DNA of 64,000 nucleotides from Fodinibius salipaludis (GTDB lineage: Bacteria; Bacteroidota; Rhodothermia; Balneolales; Balneolaceae): NCBI RefSeq assembly GCF_002287075.1, contig NZ_NSKE01000002.1, positions 186,001-250,000 on the forward strand. Reading direction: 5' to 3'. Positions 34,728-43,846 of the stretch are shown one piece after another; positions within the stretch are counted from its first letter, which is position 1; each line of letters starts with the position of its first letter. The notes under the pieces are model-generated. The model ran no database searches and had not been told where the DNA came from. It worked only from the letters and a program-made list of their open reading frames with translations. The translations under genes were made by a program, and so were the position numbers.

Positions 34728-35132
34728 ATGCCAACTCGCTACAGCCATATTTTTCTGATTAGCTTTTCAATTCTTCTGTTAAGCTGTAGTACCACTGATA
34801 AAACGAAGACAGCCCCGGAAGTCTCCAGAGAAAATGTCAAAGTGGTGACAGAAACCAAACCTGCAATTATTGGAGGAATAGATGCTCTTTATCAGCAGCT
34901 AACATATCCTTCTAATAATTCGCGACAGACCTCGACTATTACATTAGAAGCCAACATACTGGTTAATAAAGATGGGACAGTGGGGCAAGTTTCCTTCAAT
35001 AAAGATCAATATTCCAAATATAAAGAAGCAGCCCGTGAAGCCATACATGCAGTTAATTTCGTGCCGGGTAAACGCAATGGCGAAGCTGTTAATATGTTTA
35101 TTACTATCCCCATTCAGTTCAATGCCCAATAA
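34728..35132 (+). CDS. Lipoprotein with TonB C-terminal domain
   Basis: A 134-residue protein from the ATG at 34728; an in-frame earlier start inside punA is unlikely. The N-terminus is a lipoprotein signal with lipobox LLSC. The rest is a TonB-C-like fold: IITLEANILVNKDGTVGQVSF, AAREAIHAVNFVPGKRNGEAV and ITIPIQFNA. A stand-alone, lipid-anchored TonB-C domain cannot reach across from an inner-membrane helix, so it may act as an accessory rather than a classical energy transducer. Close linkage to punA suggests co-transcription. Confidence 0.78.
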   Translation: MPTRYSHIFLISFSILLLSCSTTDKTKTAPEVSRENVKVVTETKPAIIGGIDALYQQLTYPSNNSRQTSTITLEANILVNKDGTVGQVSFNKDQYSKYKEAAREAIHAVNFVPGKRNGEAVNMFITIPIQFNAQ

Positions 35133-35289
35133 AGAAGGCAACTTGCTATATCCGTAAGAAAATTTACTGTCAGGAATAAAAAATTATATCAATTTTAATT
35201 CAAAAAGCGTTAATTTACAGAAGCCTTTCTTTTCTTTAAAAAGGATATAAGAAAGCAACTAACTTACCATATCACCAAACCTTAATCAT

Positions 35290-36072
35290 ATGTTTAACGG
35301 TGATTTTAATGATGATATTTGGGATGAGCATCAGTGGGAATCTCACCTGAATGATATCGAACGAAAAAGTACCCGCCTTCGGAAATTTATCATTCCCGAA
35401 CACACCGGTAACATTCCCCGATGGCTTAAACTTCTACAGGAAAGCTCAGACGAGCTTGATGCAGTAGATGCCTTTATTGAGGAAGAGCTGCTCATTGATG
35501 AAGCCTATTTCCCGGGCGAAGACGATGAAGAGATTGATGATGACGATGATGGAGAAGAAGAATGGGAAGACTTTTTATTCGACGATTTTGAAGACGACTT
35601 CTTCTTCGAAGATGAAGAGGAATATGACGATTTTGATGCCGGCGAAGAGTGGAAGGAACTCAGCGATGACTTTGCAATGTCAAATATGGGTTCAATAGAT
35701 ACGCTCTACATATACAATACCTCTCGCACATTGGCGGCAGCCGTATTACAATGGGCCGAAACCATCAGTCCCAAAAACATTACGCCTGATTTCAATGAAT
35801 TTATTGGCAATATATTAAAGGTTGGTGCTAAAATTGCCGGCGGATACAGTTTTGGATTTGATCGCGATTTTCTGGGCGGCAATATCGCCTATACCAAAAA
35901 AGCTCTGTACTGTTCAAATGATGCTCTTCTCATTTTGCAGCGCGACCTGAAAGGAAGCTCCTATATCACCCAAAAACAGTACTATTACTTCCACGAACAA
36001 ACCTTTACCCTTCGCAATGATATTGGCATATATATCCAAGAGTTGCGCGATGAGTTCTACAATAGAATATAA
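35290..36072 (+). CDS. Highly acidic protein of unknown function
   Basis: A 260-residue protein with no recognised family. Residues 60-130 are extremely rich in Asp, Glu and Phe (for example DDEEIDDDDDGEEEWEDF and EDDFFFEDEEEYDDFDAG). The C-terminal half (from about residue 135) looks globular and helical: SIDTLYIYNTSRTLAAAVLQ, NEFIGNILKVGAKIAGGYSFG and NDALLILQRDLKG. No signal peptide or membrane segment is seen, so it is probably cytoplasmic. The acidic middle may bind a basic protein or metal. Single gene, convergent with the asparaginase-like gene. Confidence 0.72.
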   Translation: MFNGDFNDDIWDEHQWESHLNDIERKSTRLRKFIIPEHTGNIPRWLKLLQESSDELDAVDAFIEEELLIDEAYFPGEDDEEIDDDDDGEEEWEDFLFDDFEDDFFFEDEEEYDDFDAGEEWKELSDDFAMSNMGSIDTLYIYNTSRTLAAAVLQWAETISPKNITPDFNEFIGNILKVGAKIAGGYSFGFDRDFLGGNIAYTKKALYCSNDALLILQRDLKGSSYITQKQYYYFHEQTFTLRNDIGIYIQELRDEFYNRI

Positions 36073-36084
36073 CAGTGCTAAAGT

Positions 36085-36122
36085 ATTGTGGTGTTAAAGT
36101 GTGTGCACTTCAACACCACAAT
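36085..36122. terminator. Bidirectional hairpin between convergent genes
   Basis: ATTGTGGTGTTAAAGTG (36085-36101) pairs with CACTTCAACACCACAAT (36106-36122) at 16 of 17 positions around a four-base loop. It lies between the converging stops of the acidic protein gene and the asparaginase-like gene, the expected place for a bidirectional terminator. No clear T run is present. Confidence 0.65.
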
Positions 36123-36140
36123 CTCCAAACACTTTCCCTT

Positions 36141-37181
36141 CTAATCCCAAATAGCCACCTCTCGGTTCCCTTCTGAATCCGAACTCCCGCGGAACATTCC
36201 GTTCGTATTCATATCCGTATATATATTTCCATATTTATCTACAGCAATCATTCCGGCCTCACCGGGATTTAAAACCTCTTGCAGCAGATAGTCCCCGGCT
36301 TCCTCCAACGATGCCGGCTTATATTTCATATACGAACTTACCGTATGTCCCGAAACAGCACGCATAATTTTTTCTCCCCAGCCGGTCATTGAAACAGCCA
36401 CCACATCGCTGGCGTAGGTGCCGCTTCCAATAATAGGTACATCGCCAACGCGACCAAACTTCTTGTTTGTCATACCGCCTGTAGACGTTCCGGCAACGAT
36501 TTGTCCATCCTTATCAACAGCTACAGCACCGACCGTACCGTATTTTTCGCCATCGGCATACAGGGCTGTTTTATCTTCTTCGGGGATAAGGCTTGACTGC
36601 TTGCCATCCCCTTCCTCCTCTTGATCCAGAGCCCGTTGTAAAGCCTCGTAACGAGATTCGGTATAAAAATACTCCTGATCTACGCGTTCAACACCCACCT
36701 TATCGGCATATCGTTCGGCCCCTTCCGTAGCAAACATTACGTGCTCAGAAGTCTCCATCACCTTTCGGGCAAGGGTAATAGGATTTTTGACGGTTTTAAC
36801 ACCTGTCACTGTTCCGGCTTCACGGGTATTCCCAACCATAAATGCAGCATCCAGCTCGTGTTCTCCATCATGCGTAAACACCGCACCTTTCCCTGCATTA
36901 AACCGGGGATTATCCTCCAGATAGTTAATCACCTTTTCTACCGCATCCTCAGCAGAACCCCCATCAGCTAAAATGTCTTCTCCAATAGTCAACGCTTCAT
37001 CCAGATCATCAAAATAAGCTTGTTTTACCGAATCCGGGCGGTCTTCAGAAATGGCTCCCGCTCCTCCATGCAATGCCAGCGCCCACTCTTTTTTCTGCTG
37101 TTCCTGCTGGCCATCTGATTGCGTACATCCTACTACAAGTACAATGGCTAATAAACCAATAAACTTTTTCCCTAATCCCAT
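36141..37181 (-). CDS. Isoaspartyl peptidase / L-asparaginase family lipoprotein (Ntn hydrolase)
   Basis: Plant-type asparaginase/isoaspartyl dipeptidase, 346 residues, which should self-cleave to expose an N-terminal Thr. The cleavage and nucleophile site is in EKYGTVGAVAVDKDG, and the active region GTSTGGMTNKKFGRVGDVPIIGSGTYA follows. The N-terminus is a lipoprotein signal (LLAIVLVVGCTQ), so the enzyme should be envelope-anchored, not cytoplasmic. The N-terminal WALALHGGAGAI is a family mark. It probably hydrolyses isoaspartyl peptides or asparagine from the periplasm. Single gene, divergent from comEC. Confidence 0.9.
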   Translation of the reverse strand: MGLGKKFIGLLAIVLVVGCTQSDGQQEQQKKEWALALHGGAGAISEDRPDSVKQAYFDDLDEALTIGEDILADGGSAEDAVEKVINYLEDNPRFNAGKGAVFTHDGEHELDAAFMVGNTREAGTVTGVKTVKNPITLARKVMETSEHVMFATEGAERYADKVGVERVDQEYFYTESRYEALQRALDQEEEGDGKQSSLIPEEDKTALYADGEKYGTVGAVAVDKDGQIVAGTSTGGMTNKKFGRVGDVPIIGSGTYASDVVAVSMTGWGEKIMRAVSGHTVSSYMKYKPASLEEAGDYLLQEVLNPGEAGMIAVDKYGNIYTDMNTNGMFRGSSDSEGNREVAIWD

Positions 37182-37315
37182 ATCAACATATCCTTTAGTT
37201 ATTATTTAGAGGTTTCAAAATTATAAGCACCGCAATTCTCTTTTCAAAGTCGCACTATCAGTTATAACATCATTTAATAGCTGTAAGGTTTAGCCTCCTT
37301 AGCGGTCATACTAAT

Positions 37316-39727
37316 GTGAGCATTCATCAAACATATCAATTTCCTTTCGCATCCTATCCTGCCATCAGAATAACACTATTGCTGGCGGCGGGTATTATCG
37401 TGGATTATCAGGCTGATCTTTCACTGTCGGTTTGGACACTTATTTTTGGATTTGCGGCTATCTTTTACCTCATAGCAGAAGTCACCTATCGCAAATCTCT
37501 GGATAGCCGGACCTATAATATCGCTATCCTTTCTTATTTAGGACTCATCCTCAGTTTTGGTGGAACCTGGCATTCTTTTTGGGATTATCGCGATCTCCCC
37601 GAAGAGGCTCAAGTTATTAATACCTACACCTGGGAAGAGCTGACATTTAGCGGAAATATCCACCAGATCAAACAAACAAGTACCGGTAAATTTCAGGTTG
37701 ATGTCGATGTAGAAACCACAATTTTTCCTGATGATCTTGTTTGGGACAAGTCATTTACGTTACGGGCCGTACTCAATCCTGCTTATCATAATGTACCTGT
37801 GGACTTAGAGCTTGGAAATAAAATCACATTTGTAGCCACTGTATATCCACTCGAGGAAAAGCGAAACCCTTCCGAATTCAACTACAAACAATATCTTGCT
37901 TCCCAAAATATCCACGCCCAGGTGGGGATACAGCAAATAACATCGATCACTCCTGTCCATACTAATTGGCGGTGGACATTTCTGAGAAAACACGTACTTA
38001 ATGCCATCGATAACAACTTTAGTAAGGAAAGCTCTTCCCTGGCCAAAGCTCTTTTAATCGGATATAAAAACGAACTGGCACGAGAAGATAAGATTTCGTT
38101 TTCAAGAGCCGGACTTTCCCACATCATGGCAGTATCAGGACTACATGTAGGATTTTTATTATTCCCATTTTGGCTGGTGATCCCATTCTTCTGGACACTC
38201 AAGTATGGTAAACAAATCGGGATTACCCTACTTATCATCACGTTATTTATATATGCTGGTCTCACGGATTTTTCTCCATCGGTAACCCGAGCTTCCTTAG
38301 TGGGAATACTGTTGGCCTATGGCAAGCTGTTTCATAAAGTCCGCGACTCCAAAAATCTCACCGCCGTTGCAGCGCTCATCATTTTACTAATCAATCCTTC
38401 AGATCTCTTTTCCATAGGATTTCAGCTTTCGTTCGGGGCCGTTTACATTATTCTGCTCACAGCGCCCGTCATTCAACGCCGACTACCTGCCTGGATTCGT
38501 TTCAGCTGGTACGGCAAGCCTATCATGATTATCATTATTTCATTTATCGTTCAAGTTGGTCTTTTCCCGCTGCTTGCTTATTACTTTGGTGAATTTTCAC
38601 TCGTCGGTCCCTTGGCAAATGCTTTTGTCATTCCTTTTTTGGGGATTGTCGTACCCTTTGCCCTCGCCGTACTTTTAATAACACCCTTTGCCTCCGACGT
38701 TGCACAAACGTTGAATTATCCTGTTGATATCTTTCTGCAATGGTTACACAACTTTGTTGACTTTGCAGCCAATCTACCTTGGAGCTGGGTCCAAGTTCAC
38801 GTTGACAGCCTGCTATTTTTCGGGATCTGGATTGTCATCATCTTTTTTATTGCTTCCCTCCCCATCCCCAAACTTCGCTGGAAGTTTTTAGCTCTGCTTT
38901 TACTCGTCAGCTGCCTTCACCAGGGAAACAGGGTTGTCCACAAACTTTCTCCTACTACACTAAATCTTACGTTTTTTGATGTGGGACAAGGTGATGCTGC
39001 GCTTATCAGCACTCCCAACAACAAACACTTTTTAATTGATGTAGGCCGTTGGCAACCCGACTACAACAGTGCAAAATATATCATCATACCCCACCTAAAA
39101 GAGCAAGGAATAGAAAAGCTGGACGCTGTTTTTCTTTCTCATCCCCATGCAGATCATATCGGCGGAATTCTCGAAATTATTGATTCTTTTCCGGTGGATA
39201 CCATTTACAACTCTGGTACAAGCTATAATTCACAGCTTTATAAAACGTACAATCGAAAAGCTTCTGAGCATAAGATCCCTATTAAATCTCTGCACGCCGG
39301 TGATCAAATTAACATCGATCCCGCCATAAGAATGTTTGTTTATGGTCCACAGAAATCTGTTGCTCAATCAAATGTCAACAACCGATCACTGGTTTTAGAG
39401 TTAATTTATGGAGATACAGAGTTTCTTTTCATGGGTGATGCAGAACACCGGCAGGAAAAAAATATCCTAAAACACTTTCCCGGACTCATAAACACTGATT
39501 TCCTTAAAGTTGGGCATCACGGCAGTAAAACCAGCTCTGGCACTTTACTCCTGCAATCAACGACCCCTCATATAGGTGTTGTCTCACTGGCAAAAAGCAA
39601 CCGATTCGGGCACCCGCATCGAGAGGCCTCCCGGCGAATACATGAGTATATTTCTTCACTCTATTTTACCAGTCTGGAGGGAGCAGTGCAATTTAGTTCC
39701 GATGGTAAAAACATCTATAAACAGTAA
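37316..39727 (+). CDS. comEC: ComEC/Rec2 family DNA uptake protein
   Basis: Inner-membrane channel for DNA uptake in natural competence, 803 residues. An N-terminal pair of membrane helices is followed by an OB-like periplasmic domain (residues 90-190, with RNPSEFNYKQYLASQNI), the competence domain (helices at about 210-480; GLSHIMAVSGLHVGFL is the conserved motif), and a C-terminal metallo-beta-lactamase-like domain (DVGQGDAALIS, SHPHADHIGG, GHHGSKTSSG). All three domains are intact. The start is GTG at 37316. No other competence gene is in the window. Confidence 0.94.
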   Translation: MSIHQTYQFPFASYPAIRITLLLAAGIIVDYQADLSLSVWTLIFGFAAIFYLIAEVTYRKSLDSRTYNIAILSYLGLILSFGGTWHSFWDYRDLPEEAQVINTYTWEELTFSGNIHQIKQTSTGKFQVDVDVETTIFPDDLVWDKSFTLRAVLNPAYHNVPVDLELGNKITFVATVYPLEEKRNPSEFNYKQYLASQNIHAQVGIQQITSITPVHTNWRWTFLRKHVLNAIDNNFSKESSSLAKALLIGYKNELAREDKISFSRAGLSHIMAVSGLHVGFLLFPFWLVIPFFWTLKYGKQIGITLLIITLFIYAGLTDFSPSVTRASLVGILLAYGKLFHKVRDSKNLTAVAALIILLINPSDLFSIGFQLSFGAVYIILLTAPVIQRRLPAWIRFSWYGKPIMIIIISFIVQVGLFPLLAYYFGEFSLVGPLANAFVIPFLGIVVPFALAVLLITPFASDVAQTLNYPVDIFLQWLHNFVDFAANLPWSWVQVHVDSLLFFGIWIVIIFFIASLPIPKLRWKFLALLLLVSCLHQGNRVVHKLSPTTLNLTFFDVGQGDAALISTPNNKHFLIDVGRWQPDYNSAKYIIIPHLKEQGIEKLDAVFLSHPHADHIGGILEIIDSFPVDTIYNSGTSYNSQLYKTYNRKASEHKIPIKSLHAGDQINIDPAIRMFVYGPQKSVAQSNVNNRSLVLELIYGDTEFLFMGDAEHRQEKNILKHFPGLINTDFLKVGHHGSKTSSGTLLLQSTTPHIGVVSLAKSNRFGHPHREASRRIHEYISSLYFTSLEGAVQFSSDGKNIYKQ

Positions 39728-39855
39728 TTAGCCTCAGCCCCTCCGCCATACAATTGTTTTACCACTACTAAACAAGAAAAGAGTTGGAATCTGATCACTA
39801 AAACTTTTTATTTATATGGTTTGAGGAAACATCTATTTTATTATATACAATTTTT

Positions 39856-40074
39856 ATGCCCGAAAAGGAACGACCAAGCTTCGAAGAAGCTTTAAAAAGA
39901 CTGGAAGACATCGTTAATCAACTTGAAGACGAATCTATTTCACTGGAAAAATCTATTGCTCTCTACGAAGAAGGGATAAAGTTATCCAAAATTTGTACAG
40001 AAACACTTGAAGAAGCAGAGCTTCGCATCAAAAAAGTAGCGGATCAGCATAATGATGACAACGAAAAAACATAA
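39856..40074 (+). CDS. xseB: Exodeoxyribonuclease VII small subunit
   Basis: A 72-residue helical protein that assembles with XseA to degrade single-stranded DNA. The family pattern is clear: SFEEALKRLEDIVNQLEDESISLEKSIALYEEG followed by LSKICTETLEEAELRIKKV. The xseA gene is not in the window. The gene is followed six bases later by dxs, an arrangement common in other bacteria, where xseB is often next to ispA or dxs. Confidence 0.93.
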   Translation: MPEKERPSFEEALKRLEDIVNQLEDESISLEKSIALYEEGIKLSKICTETLEEAELRIKKVADQHNDDNEKT

Positions 40075-40080
40075 TCACAT

Positions 40081-42003
40081 ATGGAATTTGAAAAAGTAAC
40101 CCCTGGTCCTCTTTTAGCAGAAATTGATTCGCCTGACGACCTAAAGAAACTGGATCCTGAACAACTTGTGGACGTATGTGATGAGCTTCGGGATTTTATT
40201 ATAGATATTGTTTCGATTCACGGTGGACACTTTGGGGCGAGCTTGGGAGTAGTAGAAATGACGGTGGCGCTCCACTATGTCTATGATACTCCCGAAGACC
40301 TTCTACTTTGGGATGTTGGTCATCAAGCATACGGACATAAAATTCTTACCGGTCGGCGTGATAACTTCCATACAAATCGTAAATATGGCGGGCTTTCGGG
40401 ATTTCCTAAACGCAGTGAAAGCGAGTATGACACATTTGGCGTTGGTCACTCCAGCACTTCTATTTCTGCAGGACTCGGCATGGCCGTTGCCCGCGATCTT
40501 GATCAATCCGGCAAAAAGGTTGTTTCAGTGATTGGTGACGGAGCTATGACCGGCGGACTTGCCTACGAGGCCATGAATAATGCCGGGGTTATGAATTCCG
40601 ATATTCTGGTTATCCTTAATGACAATAACATGTCTATTGATCCCAATGTGGGAGCAATGAAAGAATATCTGACTGAAATAACGACCAGCAAAACATTTAA
40701 TAAGCTACGCGATGAAATTTATGATATGCTCGGTCACTTTAAATCGGCCGGCGAAAAAATGCGTACCGTTGCATCACGTCTCGAAAAAGCTATTTCCACC
40801 GCTATTACGCCCGGCGGATTATTTCAGGCATTAGGTTTTAAATACTACGGACCCGTTGACGGGCATAACGTGGATGCCATGCGTCGACATCTCGAAGATC
40901 TTAAAGATATTCCCGGCCCAAAACTCTTGCATGCCGTAACGGTCAAAGGAAAGGGATTTGCTCCTGCGGAACGTGAGCAGACTAAATGGCATGCGCAAAG
41001 CAGTCCGTTTGATAAAATTACCGGCAAGCAAATTGATCCGGACACGACGCCCAAGCCCCCCAAGTATCAGCACGTTTTTGGTGAAGCTATTGTAGAGCTT
41101 GCGGATGAAAACGAAGATATCGTGGGGATTACTCCTGCCATGCCAAGTGGATCGAGCTTATGGCCGCTGATGAACAAATATCCCGATCGTGCATTTGATG
41201 TCGGCATTGCAGAACAGCACTCAATAACCTTTGCAGCCGGGCTGGCGGCCGAAGGCAAAAAAGCATTTGCAGCCATTTATTCTACTTTTCTGCAGCGTGC
41301 TTACGACCAAGTAATACACGATGTGGCTATTCAAAAACTTCCGGTAGTATTTTGTATTGATCGTGCCGGACTGGTCGGTGCCGACGGGCCTACGCATCAT
41401 GGTCTATACGACATTTCGTATCTCCGCAATGTGCCAAATATGATTGTTTCTTCTCCAATGAATGAGGAGGAGTTGCGCGATATGATGTATACCGCCTCAA
41501 AATATGATGAGTGTGCCTGGGCTATCCGTTATCCGCGAGGACGTGCAACCGGAATGGACTATCCCGAAGGTTTTAAAGATATGGAAATTGGCAAGGGACA
41601 AAAACTGCGCAACGGTGAAGAAATTGCGATCCTCAGCTTTGGTCCCTTCGGCAACTACGTAATAGAGGCTGCTGATGATTTAGCCGAAGAAGGCATTAAC
41701 GTAGGACATTTTAACATGCGATTCGCCAAACCGCTTGACACCGATCTTATTGATGAAATCTGTCATACCTACGAACACATTATCACAATCGAAGATGGAA
41801 CTAAGTTAGGTGGATTCGGAAGTGCAGTAACTGAATACTTGGCCGACAAACCGCACCATATTCCCACGACCATCGTGGGTGTTCCTGATCGCATTGTTGA
41901 ACACGGTAAGCAGGAAGAGCTTCACCACGAAGTTGGACTCGATCCCGAAGGTATTAAAAAGAAATTACGCGAAGTCCATGAAGCTGTTTCTTTGAAAGCG
42001 TAA
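40081..42003 (+). CDS. dxs: 1-deoxy-D-xylulose-5-phosphate synthase
   Basis: First enzyme of the non-mevalonate isoprenoid pathway, joining pyruvate and glyceraldehyde-3-phosphate with thiamine diphosphate. At 640 residues it is full length. The ThDP motif is VIGDGAMTGGLAYEAMNNAG ... NDNNMSI (residues 150-185). GVGHSSTSISAGLGMA, the DVGIAEQHSITFAAGLA block with the catalytic Glu, and the third domain with FGPFGNYV are also seen. It follows xseB by six bases. A short AGGCT/AGCCTTTT hairpin near 42064-42090 may end the transcript. Confidence 0.97.
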   Translation: MEFEKVTPGPLLAEIDSPDDLKKLDPEQLVDVCDELRDFIIDIVSIHGGHFGASLGVVEMTVALHYVYDTPEDLLLWDVGHQAYGHKILTGRRDNFHTNRKYGGLSGFPKRSESEYDTFGVGHSSTSISAGLGMAVARDLDQSGKKVVSVIGDGAMTGGLAYEAMNNAGVMNSDILVILNDNNMSIDPNVGAMKEYLTEITTSKTFNKLRDEIYDMLGHFKSAGEKMRTVASRLEKAISTAITPGGLFQALGFKYYGPVDGHNVDAMRRHLEDLKDIPGPKLLHAVTVKGKGFAPAEREQTKWHAQSSPFDKITGKQIDPDTTPKPPKYQHVFGEAIVELADENEDIVGITPAMPSGSSLWPLMNKYPDRAFDVGIAEQHSITFAAGLAAEGKKAFAAIYSTFLQRAYDQVIHDVAIQKLPVVFCIDRAGLVGADGPTHHGLYDISYLRNVPNMIVSSPMNEEELRDMMYTASKYDECAWAIRYPRGRATGMDYPEGFKDMEIGKGQKLRNGEEIAILSFGPFGNYVIEAADDLAEEGINVGHFNMRFAKPLDTDLIDEICHTYEHIITIEDGTKLGGFGSAVTEYLADKPHHIPTTIVGVPDRIVEHGKQEELHHEVGLDPEGIKKKLREVHEAVSLKA

Positions 42004-42126
42004 CGATATTACATATAAGCTCCAGAACCAAAGTGTTTAAGTGAAAGAATAACTATAAAAGAGAGGCTGGCAAGAATAGGTGAGCCTTTTCCGCTTCATA
42101 AACGGGTTAGCTGTATCTCCTTCTTA

Positions 42127-42642
42127 TCATTTTTTAATATACCATGTTAGCATTGAACCTCTTTTGGAGTCAATATAAATTTGTGGCAGAACTGCGCGAA
42201 AGGCCACTGAATCTGAACTTCGTTTCTTTTGATGTAAAATTTCAATCGCTTCCTTCACGTGGTATTTAGCATGTAGTCTGTACTTAAAAGCATTTTCTGA
42301 AAATACAAAGTCTACATTTCGGCTGCGTTCAACCTCAATATTATCCGACGCTATTACCATTGCGTATCGTTGATCCATAGCGCGATAGGTTGTCCAGGCA
42401 TTTAGGGTATAAGTGTCTGCTTTTATTCCGGCAATTTTATAGAATCCAGTGGAGTCGGTAGTTACCCTTAACAAATCTGAATCTTCAAGAGGTAGATTGG
42501 ATTTATCATTTAGAAAGACTGTGGCATTTGGAATTGGCTTAGCGGTTTCAAGGGAAATAATATAACCACTAATACTATATTGAGCGTTGACTGAATTTAC
42601 TACGAAAATTAAACTAATCCCGAGGAATAGTAATTTTTTCAT
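42127..42642 (-). CDS. Secreted carboxypeptidase-regulatory-like domain protein
   Basis: A 171-residue protein with a signal peptide (MKKLLFLGISLIFVVNSVNAQ) and a beta-sandwich carboxypeptidase-regulatory-like domain (ISGYIISLETAKPIPNATVFLND ... GFYKIAGIKADTYTLNAWT). The final 60 residues lie outside that domain (FVFSENAFKYRLHAKYHVKEA). Such domains occur at the N-terminus of SusC-like receptors or alone in surface proteins of the FCB group. No receptor gene is adjacent. It lies in an AT-rich stretch of small accessory genes and I cannot name its role. Confidence 0.72.
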   Translation of the reverse strand: MKKLLFLGISLIFVVNSVNAQYSISGYIISLETAKPIPNATVFLNDKSNLPLEDSDLLRVTTDSTGFYKIAGIKADTYTLNAWTTYRAMDQRYAMVIASDNIEVERSRNVDFVFSENAFKYRLHAKYHVKEAIEILHQKKRSSDSVAFRAVLPQIYIDSKRGSMLTWYIKK

Positions 42643-42783
42643 CTCCAGTGAATATTAAAATTTATAATGGGTTATCTATATCTCCATTTCCCCAAAGCAG
42701 TAAGAAAGATAATTGTTCTATATACCTAATGACCTTGCATATAACTTGTGTACATCTAGGCGTTTTTTAGAGACAATGACACA

Positions 42784-43314
42784 TTAACTATCGATTTTTA
42801 AAATATGGAATATACCGTCATTAACACATTCTACTAATTTCGAATTGTGTGATGCAGGGATTCCAAAACTTCTAATCGTTTCTAATAGATATTTATCAAA
42901 AAGGATCTTTTCATGAATGGCCTGTTGACTTATATCATTAGGATAATCAGACATTGCTTTTTTAGAAGCCTCTTCCTGAGCTTTTTTGGCTTCCATACAT
43001 ACCTTATCACGAGTTGATGGATCGGAAGGATAACCTGGAATATTATTAACAACACCAGCTTGCGAATTTTTGATATACCACTTAGTCCCAGAAAAAAGAT
43101 TAATTTGTAGCCAATCTTTTTGAGTTTTTTGGACTTCAAAAATATCACCTTTTTGGGCGACTATATTCAAAGAGGAACTCGTATTAGGCTGATTATAGAG
43201 ATAAGCTTTATCTTCTATTACCTTAACATTTGTTTGTGCTGTACTTATGCATGGAAAGATAAGAAGTAAAATTAATGCTACTGATGAAATAGTAAGCTTT
43301 AAATGGCTACGCAT
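42784..43314 (-). CDS. Secreted SH3-domain protein of unknown function
   Basis: A 176-residue protein with a signal peptide (residues 8-27, cleaved near STAQ). Residues 30-85 have a bacterial SH3 (SH3_3) pattern: VKVIEDKAYLYNQPNTSSSL, KGDIFEVQKTQKDWLQINL and SGTKWYIKN. The rest is helical (KVCMEAKKAQEEASKKAM). SH3b domains usually bind cell wall or other proteins outside the membrane. It is alone on the minus strand with 141 and 126 bases of gap on each side. Function unknown. Confidence 0.7.
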   Translation of the reverse strand: MRSHLKLTISSVALILLLIFPCISTAQTNVKVIEDKAYLYNQPNTSSSLNIVAQKGDIFEVQKTQKDWLQINLFSGTKWYIKNSQAGVVNNIPGYPSDPSTRDKVCMEAKKAQEEASKKAMSDYPNDISQQAIHEKILFDKYLLETIRSFGIPASHNSKLVECVNDGIFHILKIDS

Positions 43315-43440
43315 ATGATGTTATTTTAATAGTTAATGCTTTAGTACTGACTTAGAGTTTAGCAAGTTGCACCAAACAATATTTCAAACTTTTTTAGTCT
43401 ATCTCAAAGTATCCTTGTGGAAATCTTACTAACATTGTAG

Positions 43441-43722
43441 TTACCTAAACATATCCCGTGGAGCCCACCAATTTTCAATTTTTGCATGCAGGTAACCGAT
43501 GAAATAGTCACCGTAAAGCCAGCCCAAAAACAAGCAGATTATCGCATATAAACTCAGAACTAAATAAATAACAGTACTATTAGATAAATACACAACTGCA
43601 AAACTCATTGGAGTCACTTTAAGTAAAAATACACCAAAGAGTAAAGCAATTACGGCATTCCTCAGCTTTTGCCACACACTCGGCTTTTTACATTCTTTCA
43701 TTTTTGTTTCATCTATCTCCAT
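43441..43722 (-). CDS. Small membrane protein of unknown function
   Basis: A 93-residue protein with a charged N-terminus (MEIDETKMKECKKPSVWQ), two hydrophobic spans (about residues 24-48 and 52-76) and a short tail (HAKIENWWAPRDMFR). No family was recognised. It sits between the SH3 protein and the M56 peptidase gene on the same strand, and could be unrelated to either. Confidence 0.55.
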   Translation of the reverse strand: MEIDETKMKECKKPSVWQKLRNAVIALLFGVFLLKVTPMSFAVVYLSNSTVIYLVLSLYAIICLFLGWLYGDYFIGYLHAKIENWWAPRDMFR

Positions 43723-43846
43723 TTCACAGCATCACAATTTCATCTAATAATTAGGTACAACACCACACATAAGTCCAAATTGTCCTGGCCAAAACTTATA
43801 ATATAGCGGACTAGAATCAGATCGATGTACCTTTTGTAATCTCTCC

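Noticed and set aside
42004..42126. A strong terminator after dxs.
   Set aside because: Only a short AGGCT/AGCCT stem with a 17-base loop is present, so it is mentioned under dxs but not listed as a feature.
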